Source: CAVZCC01 sp963773765
GTDB lineage: Bacteria > Actinomycetota > Acidimicrobiia > Acidimicrobiales > Microtrichaceae
Length of the DNA: 64,000 nucleotides
Assembly: GCA_963773765.1 (NCBI GenBank)
Contig: CAVZCC010000001.1
Span: 434,001-498,000, forward strand
Direction of reading: 5' to 3'
The translations under genes and the position numbers were made by a program. Position 1 is the first letter of the stretch; each line of letters opens with the position of its first letter. This document shows, piece after piece, positions 19,213 through 26,076 of the stretch. Below the pieces are notes generated by a model. It saw nothing but the letters and a program-made list of their open reading frames with translations, had not been told where the DNA came from and made no database searches.

Positions 19213-20123
19213 TGTGGCCCAGCCCCAGTGTGGTCGTGGGATCCGGGCCCGATGGGCCCATTTCCGGCCGGCCCCGGTCCGGTACGCCCGGCGCCGCCCA
19301 GCGCGGCGGCCGCCCGTCGCTGGCGGGCCGCCTCGAAGGCCACCAGGGCACCCGCCACGCCGGCGTTGAGCGACTCGACACCGCCCTCCATGGGCACCGT
19401 CAGGCGACCGTCACACGCCGCCGCCAGGCCGTCCGGCAGCCCGTGGGCCTCGCTGCCCACCAGGAACGCGGCCGGACCGGCCAACACGACCTGGTCCACG
19501 GGGGACCCACCGCCACCCACCAGGGCCCACGTCGGCAACGCGGCGGCCCGGCAGCCCGCCAACACCTCAGCCGGAGCGACGCCCTCCGCGACGGGCACAC
19601 GGAACAGCGCTCCGGCGGTGGCCCGGACGGTCTTGGGGTTGTGGAGGTCCACGGAGCGCTCGGTCAGCACCACCCCGGCACACCCGGCCGCCTCGGCCAC
19701 GCGGACCAGGGTGCCGGCGTTGCCGGGGTCCTGGATCTCCACCAGGACCAGCACCGGTCGCCCGGAAGCGGCTGCGGCGCCCACCACGGCATCCAGCGTG
19801 GCGGCGCGCTGGCGGGCCACGGCGACCACGCGCTGGGGCGTGACGACGTCGAGCACCTTGGCCAGTGCGCCGTCCTGGACGGCATGGACCGCGACGCCCG
19901 CGGCGCGGGCCGCCTCCACACCCGGATCGTCCATGCCGCCGGGCTCGGCGTAGACGGCGTCCAGCGCGACGCCGGCAGCGACGGCCTCCGCCAGCAGGAC
20001 CGGTCCGTCCACGAGGTAGGTCCCCGACTCCGAACGCGCACTGCGGCGCCTGGCCAGGCGCCGCAGGTGCTGGACTCCGGGATTGGAGGGACTGAGGCCC
20101 GCGGGCGGGCCGGCCGGACTCAG
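19209..20123 (-). CDS. TrmH/SpoU-family RNA 2'-O-methyltransferase, probable CUG start
   Basis: Predicted ribose methyltransferase for rRNA or tRNA. A substrate-binding N-terminal domain (NPGVQHLRRLARRRSARSESGTYLVDGP) is followed by the SPOUT knot: EIQDPGNAGTLVRVAEAAG, LVGSEAHGLP and VPMEGGVESLNAGVAGALV, the last with the conserved Ser and Asn. In this frame no ATG, GTG or TTG lies between the rplT stop and the conserved domain. A CTG at 20121-20123 overlaps the rplT stop as CTGA, the same geometry as the ATGA/GTGA junctions elsewhere, giving MSPAGPPAGLSPSNPG. A later GTG near 20013 would delete the binding domain. Confidence 0.85.
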   Translation of the reverse strand: MSPAGPPAGLSPSNPGVQHLRRLARRRSARSESGTYLVDGPVLLAEAVAAGVALDAVYAEPGGMDDPGVEAARAAGVAVHAVQDGALAKVLDVVTPQRVVAVARQRAATLDAVVGAAAASGRPVLVLVEIQDPGNAGTLVRVAEAAGCAGVVLTERSVDLHNPKTVRATAGALFRVPVAEGVAPAEVLAGCRAAALPTWALVGGGGSPVDQVVLAGPAAFLVGSEAHGLPDGLAAACDGRLTVPMEGGVESLNAGVAGALVAFEAARQRRAAAALGGAGRTGPGPAGNGPIGPGSHDHTGAGPQ

Positions 20124-20500
20124 CTCGGAGCTCCGGTCCCGGCGGTCTCCACCGCCTCCTGGGCGACCTTCACCAGCGCGGCGAAGGCGGCAGGCTCCCG
20201 GACGGCCAGGTCGGCCAGGACCTTGCGGTCGACCTCGACCTCTGCCAGCTTCAGGCCGTTGATGAACCGGCTGTAGCTGATGCCCTGCTCCCGGCACCCG
20301 GCGTTGATCCGCTGGATCCAGAGCTTGCGCATCTCGCCCTTGCGGGCGCGGCGGTCACGGAAGGCGTACTGCCCCGCGTGCATGACGGCCTCGTTGGCCG
20401 AACGGAAGGACCGGCTGCGGTTGCCGTAGTAGCCCTTCGCCTTGCCGAGTACGGCGCGGCGCTTCTTCTTGGCGTGGACGCCTCGCTTGACGCGTGCCAT
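20120..20500 (-). CDS. rplT: 50S ribosomal protein L20
   Basis: Binds 23S rRNA early in 50S assembly. MARVKRGVHAKKKRRAVLGKAKGYYGNRSRSFRSANEAVMHAGQYAFRDRR is the basic RNA-binding extension, and RKLWIQRINAGCREQGISYSRFINGLK the globular part. At 126 residues it has a short acidic tail beyond the usual 115-120. Follows rpmI by 38 bases in the infC operon. Confidence 0.98.
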   Translation of the reverse strand: MARVKRGVHAKKKRRAVLGKAKGYYGNRSRSFRSANEAVMHAGQYAFRDRRARKGEMRKLWIQRINAGCREQGISYSRFINGLKLAEVEVDRKVLADLAVREPAAFAALVKVAQEAVETAGTGAPS

Positions 20501-20538
20501 CGGTTCGCTCCTTTCAGGGGGCGATCAGGTGAGAGTGG

Positions 20539-20733
20539 TCAGATGCCCAGCTGGCGGCGGGCGCGCTCGCGGTCGCCGCCGGTCACCTCGGTGGTCCCGG
20601 CCAGGCGCCGCTTGCGCTTGGCGGACTTCTTCTCGAGGATGTGGCTGCGGTTGGTCTTGCGGCGCAGGATCTTGCCGGTGCCGGTGACCTTGTAGCGCTT
20701 CTTGGCGCCACGGTGTGTCTTCATCTTGGGCAT
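20539..20733 (-). CDS. rpmI: 50S ribosomal protein L35
   Basis: 64 residues, strongly basic: MPKMKTHRGAKKRYKVTGTGKI and HILEKKSAKRKRRL are the L35 signatures. It lies between infC and rplT, 65 bases after the infC stop, as in most bacteria. Confidence 0.97.
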   Translation of the reverse strand: MPKMKTHRGAKKRYKVTGTGKILRRKTNRSHILEKKSAKRKRRLAGTTEVTGGDRERARRQLGI

Positions 20734-20798
20734 GTCAGTGTCCTTGGTGGGATGTTCCTCGTGTGCTCGTCCGGGCGGTGGGGCCCGGACGGCGGGCC

Positions 20799-21548
20799 TC
20801 AGTCGGCTGCGGCCTCGGCCACCGGTTCCGGGTCCGCCACCACCGCGTCGGCGGGGGCGGGTTCCGGTGCTGCGGCCGCAGGAGCTGATGGGGCTTGCTG
20901 AACCGGTGCTTCCTCGACCGGTGCCTCCGGCACGGGTTCCGCCGGGACGGATGCCCCGTCGGCGCCGTTGCCGGCGGTGTCGGCCGCGACCTCCGATTCG
21001 ATCTTCTTGGCGTGTGCGGCCTGGGCCTTCTTGTCCGGTCCCAGGACCATGGTCATGTTCCGGCCGTCCTGCTTGGGCATGGCCTCGACACGACCCAGGT
21101 GGGCGACCTCCTCGGCCACCCGGTCCAGGATGCGGCGCCCCAGCTCGGGGTGCTGCATCTCGCGACCCCGGAACATGATGGTCACCTTCACCTTGTGGCC
21201 CTCACCCAGGAACTGGGCGACCTTGCGGGTCTTGGTGTCGAAGTCGCCGCCACCGATCTTGGGGCGGTACTTCATCTCCTTGACGGTGATGTTGGTGGCC
21301 TTCTTGCGGGACTCCTTGGCTCGCTGCTGTGCCTCGTACTTGAACTTGGTGAAGTTCATGATGCGGCACACCGGAGGGTTCGCCTCCGCCGCCACCTCCA
21401 CCAGGTCCAGGTCCAGGGCTCTGGCCGCGGACAGGGCCTCGGGAAGCGGCTTGATGCCCAACTGGTCCCCGTCGGGACCGATCAGTCGGACCTCCCGCGC
21501 CCGGATCCGTTCATTGATCCGGGGCTCGTCAGTCGGTGCAGCAGCTAT
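20799..21548 (-). CDS. infC: Translation initiation factor IF-3, AUA start, long C-terminal tail
   Basis: Prevents subunit association and checks start codons. RINERIRAREVRLIGPDGDQLGIKPLPEAL begins the N-domain; KYEAQQRAKESRKK is the linker; KVKVTIMFRGREMQHPELG is the C-domain signature. There is an in-frame TGA nine bases before ATA 21546-21548 and no ATG/GTG until a TTG inside the conserved N-domain, so translation must begin at ATA (giving MAAAPTDEPRINERIR) or at the ATC before AAT-GAA. GAGGAG lies nine bases upstream of the ATA. About 75 residues of Ala/Pro/Glu-rich tail follow the C-domain. Rare start codons are known in infC as part of autoregulation. Confidence 0.95.
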   Translation of the reverse strand: MAAAPTDEPRINERIRAREVRLIGPDGDQLGIKPLPEALSAARALDLDLVEVAAEANPPVCRIMNFTKFKYEAQQRAKESRKKATNITVKEMKYRPKIGGGDFDTKTRKVAQFLGEGHKVKVTIMFRGREMQHPELGRRILDRVAEEVAHLGRVEAMPKQDGRNMTMVLGPDKKAQAAHAKKIESEVAADTAGNGADGASVPAEPVPEAPVEEAPVQQAPSAPAAAAPEPAPADAVVADPEPVAEAAAD

Positions 21549-21627
21549 GGCCGATCACTCCTCAACAGCACGTCCTTTCCTGGGACAGTGGTTCCGAAAC
21601 GCCTGGGCACGCTCCCGAAACGGAACG

Positions 21628-21656
21628 GGCGGGTGCCACGACAAGAGGCACCCGCC
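21628..21656 (-). promoter_or_regulatory. Hairpin in the infC leader
   Basis: A perfect 10-bp stem (GGCGGGTGCC with its complement) and a nine-base loop lie about 80 bases upstream of the infC start, inside a leader of about 210 bases. Downstream on the transcript the sequence reads CGTTCCGTTTCGGG, too poor in U for a strong terminator. It may be an attenuator or an RNA regulatory element for IF3/L35/L20. Confidence 0.6.
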
Positions 21657-21767
21657 GACGCGGAACGGGCCCGAGGGCCTGATCTACGATCCCGGACGCA
21701 CGGTGGTCCCGTTGGGGACGGTGGTGGCCGGGAGGGGCGGAAGCCCGCTTGCTCAGTTGTGGCGACT

Positions 21768-21796
21768 ACCGTACCAGCCGGACCGCCCGGGGTCAG
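21768..21796 (-). promoter_or_regulatory. Candidate infC operon promoter
   Basis: CTGACC (complement of 21791-21796) and TACGGT (complement of 21768-21773) are separated by 17 bases. The same TACGGT -10 occurs before the pyr leader. The start would be near 21761. Confidence 0.45.
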
Positions 21797-21841
21797 CATC
21801 GACCCCGGTGGACGTCCACCCACCCCCTGGAGGCACGGATC

Positions 21842-22291
21842 ATGAGCTCGCTGTGGACGCCTGACGGTGAACGACCGGTCGAGCGGGAACCGGCGCCCCA
21901 GACGCCGGTCGGAGCCGGCGACCCCCTGCGGGAGGCGGCCAAGGCCATGGGGGTGGACCTCGACTCCCTCACCGACGACGAGCGGGCGCAGCTCCAGGCC
22001 GAACTGGGCGAGATGATGCGGGTCCGCCGGGAGGTGGCGGGCACCCCGGCCGCCGAGATGCTCACCAACTACCTCATGCGGTTCTTCGACCTGGCGACGA
22101 TCTACCTGGAGGGCGAGCCCCCGGCGTTCGCGGAGGCCGCCACGGTGATCGAGGCCTTCCGCGTGCTGCTCGAGGGGATCGGCGACCGCCTCGGTGAGAA
22201 CGAGCCGCTGCTGCGGGAGGCCCTGGGCCAGCTCCAGATGATCTTCGTCCAGGTCAAGGAGGCCCACGCCTCCGTCGCTCCCGACGCCTGA
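21842..22291 (+). CDS. Conserved hypothetical helical protein
   Basis: 149 residues, no recognised catalytic motif. The N-terminus MSSLWTPDGERPVEREP is followed by an acidic, mostly helical body (DERAQLQAELGEMMRVRREVAGTPAAEMLTNYLMRFFDLATIYL) without signal peptide or transmembrane segment. GGAGG lies eight bases before ATG 21842, so the longer frame starting at 21749 is not needed. It is divergent from infC, and I suspect but cannot show that it is conserved in that place in related genomes. DUF1844 is a possible but unproven relative. Confidence 0.65.
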   Translation: MSSLWTPDGERPVEREPAPQTPVGAGDPLREAAKAMGVDLDSLTDDERAQLQAELGEMMRVRREVAGTPAAEMLTNYLMRFFDLATIYLEGEPPAFAEAATVIEAFRVLLEGIGDRLGENEPLLREALGQLQMIFVQVKEAHASVAPDA

Positions 22292-22303
22292 GGCGAGCCC
22301 CGC

Positions 22304-22525
22304 TCAGTCCCCGGGACGGACCAGGCAACCGGCCTCCCAGCGGCCCGTCCGGCCCGCGACCACCCGGAACGCGACGTCGGTCCCCACCTCGATGGTGCGG
22401 GTCCCGTCCGCGATGGCGGTGCAGTGGAACGGGAACACGTCGCCGCCGCCATCGGTCACGGTGCCCAGGCCGACACGTTCGTCGAAGTCCGTGACGGTGC
22501 CGGTGCGGAGGAGGTCGGTGGCCAC
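22304..22525 (-). CDS. Small cold-shock-domain-like protein
   Basis: 73 residues. GTVTDFDERVGLGTVTDGGGDVFPFHCTAI and the following VGTDVAFRVVAGRTGRWEA reproduce the five-strand cold-shock pattern (G-V-x-x-F-D, G-x-G-x-V, F-F-H), but the usual RNP1 KGFGFI is replaced by VGLGTV and the second motif by FPFHC. It would be an OB-fold nucleic acid binder divergent from CspA. It follows hisG on the same strand by 16 bases. Confidence 0.75.
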   Translation of the reverse strand: MATDLLRTGTVTDFDERVGLGTVTDGGGDVFPFHCTAIADGTRTIEVGTDVAFRVVAGRTGRWEAGCLVRPGD

Positions 22526-22541
22526 GGCCGCTGTGCTCCGT

Positions 22542-23417
22542 TCAGTGGACGATCTTGGAGAGCGGGAGCTCGATGATGTCGGTGGCCCCTGCGTCCTTGA
22601 GCTCCGGGATCAGGATGTTGATCTCGTGCTTGGGCACGACCGTCTCCACCGCGTACCCGGCGGAGCCGTACAGCTCGTTGACCGTCGGCGTCTTCATGGC
22701 GGGCAGGACCCCGATCACGGCGTCCAGCGCCTCCGCCGCGACGTTGAGCTTGACCAGGACCTTGCCCCGGGCCTCCAGCACCCCCCGCAGCAGCGTCATG
22801 ACCTGTTCCATGGCGTGGCGCTTGGCCGGATCCGCGTAGGCCGCCGGATTGGCCACCAGCTCGGTGTACGAGACCAGGATGACGTCGATGATCCGGAGTC
22901 CGGCGGCCCGGAGGGCCGAGCCCGTCTCGGTGATGTCCACCACGCAGTCCACGATGTCGGGGACCTTCGCCTCGGTGGCGCCGTAGGACAGCCGGATGTC
23001 CGCGTCCACACCCTTGTCGGCGAAGTACCGCTTGGTCAGCTCCGGGTACTCGCTGGACACCCGGACCCCGGCCGGCAGGTCGGTGACCTGCTGGTAGGGC
23101 GAGTCACCGGGTACCGCCACCACCACCGTGATGGGGTTGGTGGTGGCCTTGGAGTAGCGCAGCTCCCCCAGCGACTCGACCTTGGACCCGGTCTCCTCCA
23201 CCCAGTCACGCCCGGTGATGCCCAGGTCGAACAGGCCGTCGGCCACGTAGGACGGGATCTCCTGCGGCCGGAGGATGCGGACGGACTCGATCCGGGGGTC
23301 GTCGATCTCGGCCTTGTAGTTCACGGCGGAACTGCGACGCACGGTCAGGTCGGCGGCCTCGAACAGGTCCATGGTGGCCCGTTCGAGGGAGCCCTTGGGG
23401 AGGACCAGCTTGAGCAC
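22542..23417 (-). CDS. hisG: ATP phosphoribosyltransferase, long form
   Basis: First step of histidine synthesis. LKLVLPKGSLERATMDLF starts the catalytic part; LFDLGITGRDWVEE and DIVDCVVDITETGSALRAAGLRIIDVI are phosphoribosyl-binding blocks; the C-terminal PII-like regulatory domain (VLVKLNV, PAMKTPTVNELYG, LIPELKDAGATDIIELPLSKI) shows the long, histidine-inhibited form. About 291 residues from GTG 23417. There is no SD sequence but a TACCCT six bases upstream, so it is probably leaderless. hisE, often adjacent in actinobacteria, is not here. Confidence 0.95.
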   Translation of the reverse strand: MLKLVLPKGSLERATMDLFEAADLTVRRSSAVNYKAEIDDPRIESVRILRPQEIPSYVADGLFDLGITGRDWVEETGSKVESLGELRYSKATTNPITVVVAVPGDSPYQQVTDLPAGVRVSSEYPELTKRYFADKGVDADIRLSYGATEAKVPDIVDCVVDITETGSALRAAGLRIIDVILVSYTELVANPAAYADPAKRHAMEQVMTLLRGVLEARGKVLVKLNVAAEALDAVIGVLPAMKTPTVNELYGSAGYAVETVVPKHEINILIPELKDAGATDIIELPLSKIVH

Positions 23418-23423
23418 GGGGTG

Positions 23424-23522
23424 AGGGTAGCCGTGCCGGCGCGGTGTCCGGGAACCGGGTTCGCGCCGGTCGGAGGACCCGGCCCCGGTCACCACCGGGG
23501 TCACCGGACGTTCCCCTAGGGT
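23424..23522. promoter_or_regulatory. Divergent hisG / tetR promoter region with two leaderless -10 elements
   Basis: Minus strand TACCCT (23424-23429) lies six bases before the hisG GTG. Plus strand TAGGGT (23517-23522) lies six bases before the TetR ATG. Neither has a convincing -35. The spacing suggests that both messages begin at the start codon. Confidence 0.45.
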
Positions 23523-23528
23523 TCACCC

Positions 23529-24284
23529 ATGGTCGACAGGGAAGGCCGGCAGTCCACCAGGGAGAAGCTGCTCACCGCGGCCCGGGAGATGGTGCTCGAG
23601 CGGTTCGCAGGCGACACCAGCCCCGCGGACGCGTTGTCCTACCTGACGCCGGCGGCCGTGGCCGAGCGGGCCCAGGTCAGCCGGGGGTCCCTCTACCACT
23701 ACTGGGGGGACACCGCGGACCGGTCGACGGGGGACCCTGCGGCCTCGACCGATGCGGCCACCCCGTTCCGCCGGTTCCTCGACGAGCTGGCCGAGAGCCT
23801 GTGGGACACCTCGACGGGCCTGGAGGACCTCACCCTCGTCGCCCTGTCCCTCCCCCCCAACGTCAGCGACGTCGTCCTGGCGCTCACCGCCTTCGAGGTG
23901 ATCCGGCGGACCGCGGGCCCGGCGGAGGCATCGTGGCGGGCCACCCTCGCCATGACCGCCCACCACGCCGAGGTGACCGACGAGGTCCGGGCCTCGACGG
24001 AGGGGATGGCCAGGGTCTACGAGGCCATGCTGCCCCGCCTGGGCCTCCGGCTCCGTGCCCCGCTGACCAGCACCGACCTGGCCCAGACACTGGGGTCGCT
24101 CTCCGACGGGATGATCCTGAACGAGATGTTCGACGCCGGCAGCGTCACCCGACCGATCGACTGGGACCCCCGGCTCCGGCCGGAGGGGGCCGACATCCCG
24201 TGGACGCTCTACGCCATCGCGGTGGAGGGCGTCGTGTGGAACATGACCGAACCCGTCCCTGACCCGGCACCCCCGGACGCCTGA
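23529..24284 (+). CDS. TetR-family transcriptional regulator
   Basis: 251 residues. The N-terminal helix-turn-helix is STREKLLTAAREMVLERF ... LTPAAVAERAQVSRGSLYHYWGD (residues about 8-58), typical TetR; the all-helical C-terminal ligand domain has no close match I recognise. The DNA-binding part has a few extra residues between helices 1 and 2. It reads toward the acyltransferase gene, 118 bases downstream, and may control it through the palindrome at 24354. Confidence 0.85.
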   Translation: MVDREGRQSTREKLLTAAREMVLERFAGDTSPADALSYLTPAAVAERAQVSRGSLYHYWGDTADRSTGDPAASTDAATPFRRFLDELAESLWDTSTGLEDLTLVALSLPPNVSDVVLALTAFEVIRRTAGPAEASWRATLAMTAHHAEVTDEVRASTEGMARVYEAMLPRLGLRLRAPLTSTDLAQTLGSLSDGMILNEMFDAGSVTRPIDWDPRLRPEGADIPWTLYAIAVEGVVWNMTEPVPDPAPPDA

Positions 24285-24353
24285 GGCCCACCTCACCGGC
24301 GACGGTCACCTCTGGGCGCCGGAACCCCGATGTGCTTGACTAGCCGGACGCCC

Positions 24354-24370
24354 GGCACCGCAGCGGTGCC
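24354..24370. promoter_or_regulatory. 17-bp palindrome before the acyltransferase gene
   Basis: GGCACCGCAGCGGTGCC is a perfect inverted repeat centred 41 bases before ATG 24403. An outer complementary pair, ACGCCC 24348-24353 and GGGCGT 24380-24385, can extend it as RNA. A TTGACT lies just upstream (24336-24341). It could be the TetR operator or a leader hairpin. Confidence 0.5.
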
Positions 24371-24402
24371 GCCTGGGGAGGGCGTGTCACCAAGGGGCAA
24401 CC

Positions 24403-25131
24403 ATGCTGGCACGCGACGATCGCCGCACCGAGCGATCCCTGGTGGACGATGCTCCCCGGCAGGCCGACACCGATCCGCACTACGACTTCCGGCCCGAGTC
24501 ACCGGACCCCGCGATCCGCATGCGGACGGTGACCGAGGACCAGCCCGAGCTCTGGGAACGGGCGGAGCGGTTCCTGTACGAGATCTACCGGCTGTCCGGG
24601 TTCTGCGAGGAGTCACCGCGGGGCTGGGTCGAGGAGATCGACGCCCACCGGGCCGGCACCACCCTCCACGTCGCGATGGACGGCGACACGATCGTGGGGA
24701 CGGCGCGATCGATGTTCGGGACCTACCACGAGCTGCCCATCGGCCGCTTCCGCCCGGAGGTCGTCGTGCCGGCCGGGATGATGTCCGAGGTCGGATCACT
24801 GGCGGTCGGCCCCTCCATGCGGGGCCTGGGCGTGGTCAACGAGCTCCACCGCCGCTCCTTCCAGTTCGCCCTCCGTGCCGGCGCCCGGGGGCTGTGCATG
24901 CTGATGGAGCCATGGTCGGTCGGGTTCTTCCGGGAGGTCTACGGCCTCCCGCTGATCCAGACGGCGCCGGCCCAGGAGTACCTGGGGTCAGAGACGGTTC
25001 CCGTCCTCGCCACCTTCCAGGACATGCTCAGCACCGCGATCCGGATCCGGCCGTACGTCTTCGACTGGATCCTCGAGGGCGTCGAGCCCGAGGTCCGGGC
25101 CGAGCTGGACCTCCCCATCCGCCTGGCCTGA
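24403..25131 (+). CDS. GNAT-fold N-acyltransferase, FeeM / autoinducer-synthase-like
   Basis: 242 residues. MRTVTEDQPELWERAERFLYEIYRLSGFC, the acceptor region, MMSEVGSLAVGPSMRGLGVVNELHRRSFQFALRAGARGLCMLMEPWSVGFFREVYGLPLIQ (about residues 125-190) and the final segment follow the pattern of N-acyl amino acid synthases related to acyl-homoserine-lactone synthases (E-x-x-R/S-L-A-V, RG, FYxxxGF). The reaction would be acyl transfer from acyl-ACP or acyl-CoA to an amine; the substrate is unknown. No transmembrane segment. Its 3' end overlaps the convergent methyltransferase gene by 144 bases. The assignment to FeeM-like proteins is from motif memory and moderately sure. Confidence 0.65.
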   Translation: MLARDDRRTERSLVDDAPRQADTDPHYDFRPESPDPAIRMRTVTEDQPELWERAERFLYEIYRLSGFCEESPRGWVEEIDAHRAGTTLHVAMDGDTIVGTARSMFGTYHELPIGRFRPEVVVPAGMMSEVGSLAVGPSMRGLGVVNELHRRSFQFALRAGARGLCMLMEPWSVGFFREVYGLPLIQTAPAQEYLGSETVPVLATFQDMLSTAIRIRPYVFDWILEGVEPEVRAELDLPIRLA

Positions 25132-25914
25132 GCCGGCCCGGAGGTCGATGCGCTCCACCGCGGGCCGGGCCCGGGTCGTGAGGTCGACCACCGGCTCGAC
25201 CGACAGCAGGACGTCGACCCCGGACTCCTCCCCGCCGTAGCAGCGCTCGGTGGCGGCCACGCCTCCGCCGGCCGCCTCCACCTCCTCCACCAGCGTCTCC
25301 AGTGGAGCAGGGTCGAACACCTGCCGGACCTCCATGGCCCAGATCACCATGTTCAGCGCCGTGACCGCGGCGATGCGGGGCGTGATGCACCGGAGCAGGC
25401 CCACCTCGTCGATCTGCTCCCGCATCACGGGTCCCACGCCGGCACGGTCCGTGGTCACCACGACCAGCCGTCCCCCCGGGCGCACCACCCGAAGCGCCCC
25501 GGCCCAGAACCGGGCCCGGTCGGCGGCGTGCATGGTGTAGAGGACGTTGACGCTCACGACGCGGTCCACGGAGTGCGGCTCGAGCGACTCGATGTGGTCC
25601 AGCAGGTCCGCCTCCACCAACCGGTGCAACGGGTCGCTGCCGAGCTTGCGCCGGGCGATGGCCAGCATCTCCGGGGAGGAGTCGACCCCCACCAGCACGG
25701 CACCGGGGGCCTGGGACCGCAACTGCACCAGCAGGTTGGCCGTCCCGCACCCGAGGTCCAGCACCTCCTGCCCGGGCCGGACGTCCAGGTGCTTGGTGAC
25801 CAGGTCCAGCAGCCGGCGGTACGGCACCAGGTCGAGGAGGCCGTCGTAGGCCTTGCTGTAGACCGACCACAGGCGCTGCTGCCAGGCCGACGGGCCTGAG
25901 GGTTCCGGTTCCAT
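24988..25914 (-). CDS. Class I SAM-dependent methyltransferase
   Basis: About 308 residues from ATG 25914, which has GGAGG ten bases upstream; the longer frame to 26001 is less likely. The Rossmann motif I is VLDLGCGTANLLVQLR (about residue 50), followed by motif II VLVGVDSSPEMLAIARRKL and VNVLYTMHAADRARFWAGALRVVRPGGRLVVVTTD. Substrate unknown. The C-terminus runs 144 bases antisense into the acyltransferase gene, and those last 48 residues are Asp/Glu/Gly-rich, so a frameshift near 25130 cannot be excluded. Confidence 0.82.
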   Translation of the reverse strand: MEPEPSGPSAWQQRLWSVYSKAYDGLLDLVPYRRLLDLVTKHLDVRPGQEVLDLGCGTANLLVQLRSQAPGAVLVGVDSSPEMLAIARRKLGSDPLHRLVEADLLDHIESLEPHSVDRVVSVNVLYTMHAADRARFWAGALRVVRPGGRLVVVTTDRAGVGPVMREQIDEVGLLRCITPRIAAVTALNMVIWAMEVRQVFDPAPLETLVEEVEAAGGGVAATERCYGGEESGVDVLLSVEPVVDLTTRARPAVERIDLRAGSGQADGEVQLGPDLGLDALEDPVEDVRPDPDRGAEHVLEGGEDGNRL

Positions 25915-26076
25915 CGTCGACCAGCCTCCAGCCTGCGGTCCTCGGCCTACGGACTCCCCCGTGCGCTGCACGCTCCCGGGGGCGAACCTACTCGTCGCCA
26001 CCTCGACGGCGTCGGATCCCCGCCTCCCACCGGGATTTCTTCATTTCCGGCCCGGACGGCCGATCCAAGACGGGTC

